Shown piece after piece: positions 9,104-17,301 of a stretch of 33,629 nt of DNA. Below the pieces are notes generated by a model that searched no databases, was not told where the DNA came from, and saw nothing but the letters and a program-made list of their open reading frames with translations. How positions within the stretch are numbered: the stretch's first letter is position 1; each line of letters begins with the position of its first letter. The position numbers and the translations under genes were made by a program. This DNA is from Peptococcaceae bacterium (GTDB lineage: Bacteria > Bacillota > Desulfitobacteriia > Desulfitobacteriales > Syntrophobotulaceae): positions 1-33,629 of the forward strand of contig WRJI01000022.1 of assembly GCA_009778595.1 (NCBI GenBank). Direction: 5' to 3'.

Positions 9104-10463
9104 GATTGTTGCGGAACTGGATAAATATATTATCGGGCAGGATAAAGCGAAAAAGGCTGTGGCCATTGCTTTGCGCAACCGGTACCGCAGGTCAATGCTT
9201 TCTGAGGAGCTCCAGGAGAATGTTTTACCGAAAAATATATTAATGATAGGATCAACGGGTGTGGGAAAAACGGAGATTGCCCGGCGGTTGGCGAAGCTGG
9301 TTAAAGCGCCGTTCAGCAAGGTTGAAGCGACCAAGTTTACAGAAGTCGGGTATGTCGGGCGAGATGTGGAGTCCATTATTCGAGATCTGGTTGAGGCAGC
9401 GTTGCGCATGGTAAAAGCCGAAAAAATGGTTGAAGCAGAACCGGCGGTTCAGGCGATTGTTGAGGAACGGTTGCTGAAGCTTTTGGCGCCGGCTCCCCAG
9501 CGAGAGTCGGCGGGGGCGAATCCGTTCCAGGTTTTGTTTGGACAGAATCCTCCGGAGCCCCAGGAACCGGAAATTTCACCGGAAACGGCCAGTGAACGCA
9601 AGAATTTGCGGACTCGTCTGGAAAAGGGGGAGTTGGAGGAGTGGCGGGTTTCGGTTGAGGTGGAGGAGAATTCACCTTATGCGGATGCCCTTGGGGCTAC
9701 AGGATTGGAAATGGGGATCAATCTTCAGGAAATGGTGTCAGGGATGTTTCCGAAACGGACCAAGAAGCGTACGGTTTCGGTGCGGGAAGCCCGGCGTATT
9801 CTGACGAATGAGGAAGCGCAGAATATGATTGATCGTGATGAAGCCACTCAGGAAGCGATTCGTCGCACAGAGCAGGAGGGGATCGTTTTTCTGGATGAGA
9901 TTGATAAAATCGCCGGCAAAGAGGGCGGCAGCGGACCCGATGTTTCCAGGGAAGGAGTCCAAAGAGATATTTTGCCTCTTGTGGAGGGGTCGACGGTCAT
10001 GACCAAGTATGGGCCGGTTAATACGGATCATATTCTGTTTATCGCCGCAGGAGCGTTTCATGTTTCGAAACCGTCGGATTTGATTCCGGAACTACAGGGG
10101 CGGTTCCCTATTCGCGTCGAGCTGGAGTCATTAAAAGCTTCGGATTTTCAGAGGATTCTGACGGAACCGCAATATTCTTTGCTGAAGCAGGCCAGCGCGT
10201 TGTTGGCGGCGGAGGGGATTGAGGTGACTTTCACAGAGTGCGCAATTCAGGAGTTGGCGGAGATGTCGGCCCGTGTCAACGAGTCAACAGAGAATATTGG
10301 CGCGCGTCGTCTGCATACTATGGTTGAAAAGATGTTGGAAGAGATTTCGTATGAGGCGTCGGAGCTGCCCGAAGGGTATAAATTGGAAATTGGTAAAGAG
10401 TATGTTCGTCAACGTGTTGAGGGCATCATTATGAATAATGATCTCTCCCGCTATATATTATAG
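9081..10463 (+). CDS. hslU: ATP-dependent protease ATPase subunit HslU (ClpY)
   Basis: AAA+ unfoldase partner of HslV. Walker A is [17 protein letters not shown] (near residue 55), Walker B is [13 protein letters not shown] (near residue 265), with the intermediate I-domain between them, sensor GRFPIRVEL and sensor-2 [13 protein letters not shown]. The C-terminus LSRYIL is the conserved tail that inserts into HslV. The start is ATG 9081 ([10 protein letters not shown]), because TGGAGGAA lies at 9066-9073 and homologues begin there. The product is 460 residues, the family norm. Confidence 0.97.
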   Translation: MEQLTPREIVAELDKYIIGQDKAKKAVAIALRNRYRRSMLSEELQENVLPKNILMIGSTGVGKTEIARRLAKLVKAPFSKVEATKFTEVGYVGRDVESIIRDLVEAALRMVKAEKMVEAEPAVQAIVEERLLKLLAPAPQRESAGANPFQVLFGQNPPEPQEPEISPETASERKNLRTRLEKGELEEWRVSVEVEENSPYADALGATGLEMGINLQEMVSGMFPKRTKKRTVSVREARRILTNEEAQNMIDRDEATQEAIRRTEQEGIVFLDEIDKIAGKEGGSGPDVSREGVQRDILPLVEGSTVMTKYGPVNTDHILFIAAGAFHVSKPSDLIPELQGRFPIRVELESLKASDFQRILTEPQYSLLKQASALLAAEGIEVTFTECAIQELAEMSARVNESTENIGARRLHTMVEKMLEEISYEASELPEGYKLEIGKEYVRQRVEGIIMNNDLSRYIL

Positions 10464-10540
10464 GTATGGGTGGTTTTTTTGCGGAACAGGATTGAATGAA
10501 TAAGTTCATGTATTTGCATGGGGGAACAGGGGGAAACGAG

Positions 10541-11332
10541 GTGGAACCGCTATTAGAAAAAACGCGTGCGGTGAGCAAACTGATTCAGAAGTCGGCTGGT
10601 CAGCCTGTTAATTTTGAGGAAATGGCTGAGGTGCTGCAACAACAGATTGAGTCGAACTGCTATATTATCGGCAGACGCGGCAAAATTCTGGGGTATAGCT
10701 TTATGGAGTCCTTTGCTTGCGATACCATGGATGATACGGTGGTCTATTCGGAGAGCTTTCCGGAGAGCTATAACGAAGAATTGCGTCTGACGCAAGAAAC
10801 CAGTGCCAATATTTTGCAGGATGAAAACATTTGTGTTTTCGATAAGAACAGCGCCTGTCAATTCTCCAAGAAAATCACAACAATTGTTCCTGTTCTTGGA
10901 GGTGGGGACCGGATTGGGACTCTGGTACTGGCAAAGTTTAACAAGTATTTTGATTCAGCGGATCTGATATTGGCGGAGTATGGTGCGACGATTATCGGAA
11001 TGGAGATTCTGCGCACAAAGGCGGAGCAGGCCGAGGAAGAGGCTCGCAAAAAAGCCGCTGTACAAATCGCGGTGGGTACGCTTTCTTATTCGGAGCTTGA
11101 GGCTGTCGAGCATATTTTTTCTGAGCTTGTGGGCGGTGAAGGGTTGTTGGTGGCCAGCAAAATCGCTGACCGGGTCGGGATTACGCGTTCGGTGATTGTG
11201 AACGCTTTGAGAAAGTTTGAGTCCGCAGGGGTGATTGAATCAAAGTCGCTGGGGATGAAAGGCACGTTCATCCGGATTCTTAATGACTATTTAATAGAAG
11301 AACTGGATAAATATGTGAAGAGGACGACTTGA
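10541..11332 (+). CDS. codY: GTP- and branched-chain amino acid-sensing transcriptional repressor CodY
   Basis: Global Firmicutes regulator that represses nitrogen and amino-acid genes when GTP and isoleucine/valine are plentiful. The N-terminal GAF domain (1-155) binds the amino acid; the C-terminal winged helix-turn-helix contains [19 protein letters not shown] followed by [18 protein letters not shown], nearly identical to B. subtilis. I choose GTG 10541 (MEPLLEKTR), which follows AGGGGG with 7-nt spacing and gives 263 residues against about 259 in B. subtilis; in-frame ATGs at 10496 and 10508 lack a good ribosome binding site and have no counterpart in the family. Its stop codon lies in an 11-bp tandem repeat. 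Confidence 0.96.
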   Translation: MEPLLEKTRAVSKLIQKSAGQPVNFEEMAEVLQQQIESNCYIIGRRGKILGYSFMESFACDTMDDTVVYSESFPESYNEELRLTQETSANILQDENICVFDKNSACQFSKKITTIVPVLGGGDRIGTLVLAKFNKYFDSADLILAEYGATIIGMEILRTKAEQAEEEARKKAAVQIAVGTLSYSELEAVEHIFSELVGGEGLLVASKIADRVGITRSVIVNALRKFESAGVIESKSLGMKGTFIRILNDYLIEELDKYVKRTT

Positions 11333-11355
11333 TTGTTTCTTGATTGTTTCTTGAT
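11329..11355 (+). repeat. 11-bp tandem repeat over the codY stop codon
   Basis: TTGATTGTTTC occurs at 11329-11339 and 11340-11350, followed by a partial TTGAT. The codY TGA lies inside the first unit. Confidence 0.85.
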
Positions 11356-11386
11356 CGATGGACACGATTATCGGGGAGGGGATTTT

Positions 11387-11932
11387 ATGGGATATAATGA
11401 ATACACGTATCGCATGAAGCCGGTGGTCATTCCGGGGGTCTTCTATCTGATTCTGAATCCGGCTCTGTTGATTGGGTTGGACATCTATTTCCAGATTGAT
11501 CGCCTTTTTTTGTTTGCTCTTTACGGCATTTATGGGGTGACGGCAGTTATTATTTTTGTGATTTGGGCAATCGCGGGGAGCCGGAAGATTGTCTTTGATG
11601 AGCATTCTATTGTGTTGAGCGATTTGTTTACGAAAAAGGTTTTTAATCCGAACAACATTCAACGGGCGACGTTTTTCTTGAGCAAGAAGAAAGAGGTTGT
11701 TAAGATTCGAACGCGGGATGATACGACCTATATCTCGGATCTCTATATACCTTATCAGCAGCTTTTGATAGATATGGAGAACTATATCTATACTTATAAT
11801 ATCCGTACAAACTTGAGAGGTCAGTCCGGGAACCCGGTCGAACGTTTTGACGGGTCGAGAGATAGGAATAGGAATAGAGATAGGAATAGAGATAGGAATA
11901 GGGACGATGGGTATGATCGGAGAATTAAATGA
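11387..11932 (+). CDS. two-span membrane protein with a PH-like cytoplasmic domain
   Basis: No specific family recognised. The 181-residue product has two hydrophobic segments (about 13-33 and 40-62) and then a domain of alternating beta strands (RKIVFDEHSIVLSDLF to LYIPYQQLLIDMENYI, about 66-140). Its layout resembles bacterial PH-domain (bPH2/YdbT-like) membrane proteins, which is an inference from shape only. The C-terminus (about 157-176) is a low-complexity DRNRNRDRNR stretch encoded by a 12-bp tandem repeat. The start ATG 11387 is preceded by GGGGAGGGG. The end overlaps the next gene. Confidence 0.65.
   Translation: MGYNEYTYRMKPVVIPGVFYLILNPALLIGLDIYFQIDRLFLFALYGIYGVTAVIIFVIWAIAGSRKIVFDEHSIVLSDLFTKKVFNPNNIQRATFFLSKKKEVVKIRTRDDTTYISDLYIPYQQLLIDMENYIYTYNIRTNLRGQSGNPVERFDGSRDRNRNRDRNRDRNRDDGYDRRIK
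11859..11900 (+). repeat. 12-bp tandem repeat at the joint of two genes
   Basis: GAGATAGGAATA occurs at 11859-11870, 11877-11888 and 11889-11900, with a half unit GGAATA between the first two. It encodes the Arg/Asp/Asn tail of the membrane protein and lies in the ribosome-binding region of the following gene. Confidence 0.9.
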
Positions 11933-12584
11933 AAAAACCATTCACAAGTCTCTAAAAACCCGTATTGAACCTGATGTCGCTTGTCATGAGGTTAAGCTAA
12001 ACGGCTATTATGTTGATGTTTTGCGTGATGAGGTGGTCTTCGAGATCCAGTCACGCAATTTGTATGTGATAAAAGAAAAGTTGCGCAGTTTGCTGGGAAC
12101 CCATCGTGTGACGGTGGTTTACCCTGTGATCCGGACGAAGTGGATTGTTTGGGTTGATGAGGTGGGGCAGGTTGTGCGCCGTCGGAAGTCGCCTAAGTCG
12201 GGGCAGGTTTGTCACGTTCTGGCGGAACTCTACGGGATTCGGGATCTGTTGGATCATGAGAATTTGTCTTTTCGTGTGGATTGTCTGGACGCGGAGGATT
12301 TTCGGTTGGTGCGAGGAAAGGCTGAGACCGTTAAGCGTTTGGAATGTGTGCCGCTGACCTGGCTGGATGTGGTGGAGTTTGGCGGAACCCGCGAGCGTGG
12401 GTTGGAACGGGTTTTGCCTGAACTGGTGGATGAGTTCACATCCAAGGAGTTTGGACGTATGGGAGGGTTACAACAGAATTTGGCAAGCAAGGCGCTAAAG
12501 GTTCTCAGAGATTCGGGTGTGATTGAACAGGTGGGTAAGCGCGGTCGGTTGTATCTTTACAGAAGGATTCAGAAATCGTTATGA
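11913..12584 (+). CDS. unrecognised protein: possible PD-(D/E)XK-like fold plus winged helix
   Basis: I cannot name a family. Residues 15-65 contain NGYYVDVLRDEVVFEIQSRN followed by a basic helix (YVIKEKLRSLL) and a hydrophobic strand HRVTVVYPV. A D-(x)n-E-x-Q pattern between strands before a Lys-bearing helix is reminiscent of PD-(D/E)XK nucleases; this is inference. The C-terminal 60 residues (EFTSKEFGRMGG to GRLYLYRR) look like a winged helix. Start options are ATG 11907 or 11913; 11913 has better spacing from AGGG at 11900-11903, while an ATG at 11847 would only add repeat-encoded residues. It ends 13 nt before the formate dehydrogenase genes and may be cotranscribed with them. Confidence 0.65.
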   Translation: MIGELNEKTIHKSLKTRIEPDVACHEVKLNGYYVDVLRDEVVFEIQSRNLYVIKEKLRSLLGTHRVTVVYPVIRTKWIVWVDEVGQVVRRRKSPKSGQVCHVLAELYGIRDLLDHENLSFRVDCLDAEDFRLVRGKAETVKRLECVPLTWLDVVEFGGTRERGLERVLPELVDEFTSKEFGRMGGLQQNLASKALKVLRDSGVIEQVGKRGRLYLYRRIQKSL

Positions 12585-12597
12585 CTGGGGGATTCTT

Positions 12598-13104
12598 ATG
12601 AGCGGGTTATCCGGTTTATCTATTGAGGGGAGACAATCTGTTCTGCGTCGCTATTCTGATTGTCCGCGAGAGCATTTGCTTGATATCTTGCTTGATCTGC
12701 AAAGGGCGGGCTCCGGAGGTCATATTGATGAGGAGACAGCCATATGGGTTGCGGAGGAGTTGGATATAGCGGTTGCGAAGGTGTATGAGGCGTTGTCTTT
12801 TTATACAATGTTACATACGAGGGAGCAGGCGCGTTTCGTTTTTGAGGTTTGCGGCAGTACGCCTTGTTTTGTTAACAAGTCCCAAGAGGTTGGGGAGATT
12901 CTGAGTCGCCAGCTTGGCGTCGGGGAGGAGCAGATGACATCGGACGGGTTGTTTGCCTATCGTTTTGTTCCGTGTTTTGGTGCCTGTGCCGAGGGGCCGG
13001 CGATCAGGCTGGGCGATGAGTTGTATGGGAATTTAACTGAGAAGAGGATCCGGGAGCTGATCATGGCGTGCCGGGACCGGCTTGGGGAGGCGGACAAGCC
13101 ATGA
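12598..13104 (+). CDS. NAD-dependent formate dehydrogenase gamma subunit (NuoE/FdsG-like)
   Basis: Thioredoxin-like [2Fe-2S] subunit that passes electrons between the catalytic subunit and the NADH site. The 168-residue protein has an N-terminal helical part (PREHLLDILLDLQ, VAEELDIAVAKVYEALSFYTML), then the cluster cysteines as C-x4-C (VCGSTPCF) and C-x3-C (PCFGACAEGP). The start ATG 12598 follows TGGGGGA. The stop overlaps the next start as ATGA (13101-13104), so translation is coupled. Similar proteins are NuoE of complex I and HoxE of hydrogenases; the downstream catalytic subunit decides for formate dehydrogenase. Confidence 0.9.
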   Translation: MSGLSGLSIEGRQSVLRRYSDCPREHLLDILLDLQRAGSGGHIDEETAIWVAEELDIAVAKVYEALSFYTMLHTREQARFVFEVCGSTPCFVNKSQEVGEILSRQLGVGEEQMTSDGLFAYRFVPCFGACAEGPAIRLGDELYGNLTEKRIRELIMACRDRLGEADKP

Positions 13105-14405
13105 CCAATGACGGGTTTAATAATGACGGGATTAATAAAAAAGTTTTGCTGAAAAGGATCGGTCAATATCAGGATCCGGGGTCGGTTCAAGACTATGTTC
13201 GTTTGGGCGGATTCGAGGGATTGCGACGGGCGATGTCCATGGAACGTCCTCAGATTCTGGAAGAGATTGATAGGGCTATGCTGCGGGGGCGAGGTGGCGC
13301 GGCCTATCCTGCCGGCCGCAAATGGCGGCATTTGTACGATATGGAGGCTGAGCCGAAATACATTGTCTGCAACGGGGACGAGGGGGAGCCGGGGACTTTC
13401 AAAGACAGATTGCTCTTGGAGCAAGATCCGTTTTGCGTCTTGGAGGGGATGTTGATTGCGGCCTATGTGTTTGGGGCGAAAGATGCCTATATCTTGATTC
13501 GTGGCGAGTACCGCCGGGCCAAGGATCTGTTTCGGCGGGCCGTGGCGAACGCTGAGGCGGCAGGGTATGCCGGGGACGACATTTTGGGGCTCCCGGGGTT
13601 TTCTTGCCGGATTCATGTGGTTTCCGGGGCGGGGTCCTATGTGTGCGGTGAAAATTCGGCGTTGCTTAATACTATCGAAGGTAAGACGGGTAGGCCTAGG
13701 GTGAAACCCCCTCATCTGGCAGAGTTTGGGTTGCATCTCAAACCGACTTTGGTGAACAATGTGGAGTCGTTTGCCTGTGTGCCGGTAATTCTGAGTCTGG
13801 GGGGACAGGGGTTCCTGGAATTGGGGACAGAGGACGGCGGCGGGACGAAGCTGGTCTGTCTGTCCGGACACGCCAAAAACCGGGGAGTTTTTGAGATCCC
13901 TTTGGGGACGCCGATGGAGGAGGTTCTTTACGGTGACCACTTTGGCGGGGGGACGGTTTCGGGTCGGCCGATTCAGTTTTGCCATTTTGGCGGTCAGTCG
14001 GGACCTCTTGGGTTTCCGGAACAGTTGGACGGGCTTTTCAGTTATCAGGATATGTGGGATCGGGATTTGGCATTGGGAACCGGGGCTGTTGTTGTCATGG
14101 ATGACAGGGTGGATGTTGTTGAGTATGTGCGGGAGGTTGCGGTTTTTTTCGTGCATGAGTCCTGTGGGAAATGTACCCCTTGCCGTTTGGGGGCGACGCG
14201 GATGTTGGCGTGCCTTGATGGGATTCTGGCGGAGCGGGCGGCCGGTGGCGAAACGAGCGGGATGGTCACAGAATTGGAGGGAATCATGAGGCATGTTACG
14301 GAGCTGTCGGCTTGTGGCCTTGGGCAGACCATGGGGGCCGCGGTAGGGAGCGCGTTGAAATACCGGCGGGAATTGTTTGGATTTGCGGGAGAACCGGCAC
14401 TATGA
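13101..14405 (+). CDS. NAD-dependent formate dehydrogenase beta subunit (NuoF/FdsB-like, FMN and NADH site)
   Basis: Flavoprotein that reduces NAD. Visible motifs: GRGGAAYPAGRKW (FMN/NADH glycine loop), CNGDEGEPGTFKDR, GAGSYVCGENSALLNTIEGK, NNVE, and the [4Fe-4S] ligands in ESCGKCTPCR plus the later SACGLG cysteine. At 434 residues it is the complex I NuoF core: it lacks the N-terminal thioredoxin-like domain of FdsB/HydB-type subunits and any C-terminal ferredoxin domain, so it does not look like an electron-bifurcating HylB/HydB. The start ATG 13101 is chosen over an upstream in-frame ATG because GGGGAGG (13084-13090) precedes it and it overlaps the preceding stop. Confidence 0.93.
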   Translation: MTNDGFNNDGINKKVLLKRIGQYQDPGSVQDYVRLGGFEGLRRAMSMERPQILEEIDRAMLRGRGGAAYPAGRKWRHLYDMEAEPKYIVCNGDEGEPGTFKDRLLLEQDPFCVLEGMLIAAYVFGAKDAYILIRGEYRRAKDLFRRAVANAEAAGYAGDDILGLPGFSCRIHVVSGAGSYVCGENSALLNTIEGKTGRPRVKPPHLAEFGLHLKPTLVNNVESFACVPVILSLGGQGFLELGTEDGGGTKLVCLSGHAKNRGVFEIPLGTPMEEVLYGDHFGGGTVSGRPIQFCHFGGQSGPLGFPEQLDGLFSYQDMWDRDLALGTGAVVVMDDRVDVVEYVREVAVFFVHESCGKCTPCRLGATRMLACLDGILAERAAGGETSGMVTELEGIMRHVTELSACGLGQTMGAAVGSALKYRRELFGFAGEPAL

Positions 14406-17170
14406 ACTATGAGCGAAATGGAGCGGATATGATGAACCAAGCCGATTTTTATCAAGAATCGGGAGGGTCTCTGGCATTAACCATCGACGGATACCTTTGC
14501 CGAGTGCCGGTGGGGTCAACAATCTTGGAGGCTGCCGGCACTTTGGGGATCGATATACCAACATTATGTTATCTGAAACAGTTGGCCCCGGACGGAGCCT
14601 GCCGTCTGTGTGTGGTTGAGGTGGAAGGAGGCCGCAAGGGGGGGCTGCCGGCGGCTTGTACGGAGAAATGCACCGAGGGGATGAAGGTGTGGACGTTGTC
14701 TCCTCGCGTGGTGGAAGCCCGGAGGTTTGTTCTGGATTTGTTGCTCAGTCGTCATGATTTCCAGTGTTTCAAATGCGGGCGTAACGGCAGCTGCAAGTTG
14801 CAGGATTACGCGTTGGCATACGGTCTGACAGAAAACATGTATGCCAAGGGACAAGGGATTTCCGCGGGTTTGCCGGATGTTTCCCATCCGCTTTTTACGT
14901 TCAAACCGGGTCTTTGCGTTATGTGCCGCCGATGTACCCGAGTGTGCGAAAAACTTCAGGGACGGGATGTGATCAGCATCAGCCGGCGGGGGGCTTCGAC
15001 AAGGATGAGCCCGGCTTTTGGTCTGCCTTGGGCGGAGTCGGACTGCGAATCTTGTGGGAATTGTGTGTCTTATTGCCCCACCGGAGCCCTGACTTCTCGC
15101 GACAACACGAAGAGTTTCCGGGCTTGGGAAGTGGAACGGGTCCGGACGACCTGTCCTCATTGCGGGACAGGATGCCAATATGATTTATTGGTGAAACAGA
15201 ATCGGTTGGTGGGGGTGGAACCGGCTGACGGACCGGCTAACGGCGGTTTGTTGTGTGTTAAAGGGAAGTTCGGGTCTTATAAGTTTGTCCATTCGCCGGA
15301 GCGTCTGAGGCAGCCTTTGATTCGGCGAGAGGGGATTCTGGAACCGGCTTCTTGGGATGAGGCTTTGGATCTTGTGGCAGACCGGTTCCGGCATCTTATC
15401 GCGGAACATGGATCTGATGCTGTGGCGGGATTTTCCTGCGCCCGGGCGACCAATGAGGACAACTATGTTTTTCAGAAGATGGTGCGGGCAGTTTTTGGCA
15501 CCAATAATGTTGACAATTGCGCTCGTGTCTGTCATTCGGCATCGGTCCACGGGCTGTCTATGACCCTGGGTTCGGGGGCGATGACCAATTCGATTCGGGA
15601 TATCACCCGGGAAGCCGATGTTATTCTGTTGATCGGCTCGAATCCGACGGAAGCGCATCCGGTGGTGGGCGCTCAGATCCGTCAGGCTTTGCTGCGGGGT
15701 GCCAAGCTGATTGTGGTGGATCCACGCAAGATTGATTTGACCAAACAGGCGACAGTGCATTTGCAGATCCGGCCGGGAACCAACGTTGCCTTCGCCAACG
15801 GGATGATGCATGTTATTCTGCGGGAGGGATTGGCGGATCGGGAGTTCATTGAGAAACGGACAGAGGGATTTGAGGAAGTAGAACGGCTCGTGGCCGCTTA
15901 TACGCCGGAGAGGGTGGCGGAGATCTGCCGCATTGATCCGGAGGATTTGCGGCAGGCGGCAATCTTGTATGCTCAGGCTGAGAGGGCACCGATTATTTAT
16001 TGTTTGGGGGTTACCGAACATTCTTCGGGGACAGAAGGGGTTATGAGTCTTTCCAATATCGCTATGTTGGTGGGAAAGATCGGTAAACCGGGATGCGGCG
16101 TGAATCCTTTGCGGGGACAGAATAATGTGCAGGGAGCCTGCGATATGGGGGCGTTGCCTTATGATTTTCCTGGGTACCAGAAGGTGGCCAATCCGGATGT
16201 GCGTGAGAAGTTTGCCCGGGCCTGGGGGGTCCCTATGCGTGATAAGATCGGTTTAACGGCGACTCAGGTTATACCGGCGGCCCGGGAAGGGTTGATTAAG
16301 GGGCTCTATATTTTTGGGGAAGATCCTATGGTGACGGATCCGGATACGGCCCATGTTCGGGAGGCTTTGGAAGGGTTGGAGTTCCTGGTTGTTCAGGAGT
16401 TGTTTCTGACGGAAACGGCGGCCTTGGCTGATGTTGTGTTGCCGGGGGTCAGTTACGCTGAGAAAGAGGGAACTTTCGTCAACACGGAACGTCGGGTGCA
16501 GCGGGTGCGCCGGGCGGTGACCTTGGATGGGGATATGAAGCAGGATTATGAGATAATCTGTGAGATTATGACCCGGATGGGGTATCCTTGCCGTTATGAG
16601 TCGGCGGCGGCGATCATGGATGAGATTGCTTCTGTGGTGCCCATCTATGGCGGGATCAGCCACGAGCGGTTGGATGCGGCGGGAGCTGCGGGGTTGCAGT
16701 GGCCTTGCCCCGATCCGGCCCATAGAGGGACGTCTTTTTTGCATGAGGAGCGATTCAGTCGGGGGTTGGGGTTGTTCTATCCGGCGGAGTACAGGGAGGC
16801 GAAGGAGATGCCTGATGGGCTCTATCCGTTAACGATGGTGACAGGACGGATGCTTTATCATTATAACGCCCGGGCGATGACGGGCCGGACAGAAGGAATC
16901 AACGCTTTGGCGAATACCTCATATATAGAGATGAATGCCGGGGACGCGCTGTTGTTAGGTGTGGGGGACGGCGATCGGGTGGTCGTGGCTTCCCGGCGTG
17001 GCGAGATTGAGACGACAGCCCGGGTGGGGGATGTTGTCTCGCCGGGGGAGGTTTTTATGACGTTTCATTTTCCGGACGGGAATGTTAATAAGCTAACCAA
17101 TCCCGCGTTGGATGAGATCGCCTGGATTCCGGAGTATAAGGTTTGTGCGGTGCGCGTGACCCCTGCGTGA
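14402..17170 (+). CDS. formate dehydrogenase catalytic (alpha) subunit, cysteine type, with NuoG-like N-terminus
   Basis: Molybdenum- or tungsten-bis-MGD enzyme that interconverts formate and CO2. Domains in order: [2Fe-2S] ferredoxin (about 18-95, cysteines at PTLCY, ACRLC and AACTEKC); His-Cys [4Fe-4S] NuoG motif (HDFQCFKCGRNGSCKLQ); two [4Fe-4S] ferredoxin motifs (CVMCRRCTRVC, CESCGNCVSYCP); the molybdopterin oxidoreductase [4Fe-4S] motif CPHCGTGC; the MopB core; and the C-terminal molybdopterin dinucleotide-binding domain. The metal-ligand position in NNVDNCARVCHSASV is Cys (codon TGT), not selenocysteine. The 922-residue length fits FdsA. ATG 14402 overlaps the previous stop (ATGA); ATG 14429 is an alternative. 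Cofactor sulfuration should need FdhD, encoded at 20376. Confidence 0.93.
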   Translation: MNYERNGADMMNQADFYQESGGSLALTIDGYLCRVPVGSTILEAAGTLGIDIPTLCYLKQLAPDGACRLCVVEVEGGRKGGLPAACTEKCTEGMKVWTLSPRVVEARRFVLDLLLSRHDFQCFKCGRNGSCKLQDYALAYGLTENMYAKGQGISAGLPDVSHPLFTFKPGLCVMCRRCTRVCEKLQGRDVISISRRGASTRMSPAFGLPWAESDCESCGNCVSYCPTGALTSRDNTKSFRAWEVERVRTTCPHCGTGCQYDLLVKQNRLVGVEPADGPANGGLLCVKGKFGSYKFVHSPERLRQPLIRREGILEPASWDEALDLVADRFRHLIAEHGSDAVAGFSCARATNEDNYVFQKMVRAVFGTNNVDNCARVCHSASVHGLSMTLGSGAMTNSIRDITREADVILLIGSNPTEAHPVVGAQIRQALLRGAKLIVVDPRKIDLTKQATVHLQIRPGTNVAFANGMMHVILREGLADREFIEKRTEGFEEVERLVAAYTPERVAEICRIDPEDLRQAAILYAQAERAPIIYCLGVTEHSSGTEGVMSLSNIAMLVGKIGKPGCGVNPLRGQNNVQGACDMGALPYDFPGYQKVANPDVREKFARAWGVPMRDKIGLTATQVIPAAREGLIKGLYIFGEDPMVTDPDTAHVREALEGLEFLVVQELFLTETAALADVVLPGVSYAEKEGTFVNTERRVQRVRRAVTLDGDMKQDYEIICEIMTRMGYPCRYESAAAIMDEIASVVPIYGGISHERLDAAGAAGLQWPCPDPAHRGTSFLHEERFSRGLGLFYPAEYREAKEMPDGLYPLTMVTGRMLYHYNARAMTGRTEGINALANTSYIEMNAGDALLLGVGDGDRVVVASRRGEIETTARVGDVVSPGEVFMTFHFPDGNVNKLTNPALDEIAWIPEYKVCAVRVTPA

Positions 17171-17244
17171 TAGGTTCGGAACACCTGTGTGAAATGAAGG
17201 GTATCATGAAAGGGCCCGAATGGATGGGGTGATCTCTGCGTGAA

Positions 17245-17301
17245 AGGGTCGAAAGGGAGCGGGAGGGTCGGAAGGGAGCGGGAAGGTCGAAAGGAAGCGG
17301 G
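17245..17301 (+). repeat. three tandem 19-bp repeats abutting a start codon
   Basis: AGGGTCGAAAGGGAGCGGG (17245-17263), AGGGTCGGAAGGGAGCGGG (17264-17282) and AAGGTCGAAAGGAAGCGGG (17283-17301) follow one another without gaps, and the ATG of the glycosylase gene begins at 17302. Each unit carries a purine-rich GGGAG or GGAAG that could pair with 16S rRNA. Confidence 0.92.

Noticed and set aside
10496-10540. N-terminal extension of CodY from ATG 10496.
   Set aside because: No ribosome binding site, no counterpart in the family, and GTG 10541 has AGGGGG at proper spacing.
15530-15550. Selenocysteine codon with downstream SECIS in the formate dehydrogenase.
   Set aside because: The codon at the metal-ligand position is TGT (Cys) and the frame has no internal TGA.
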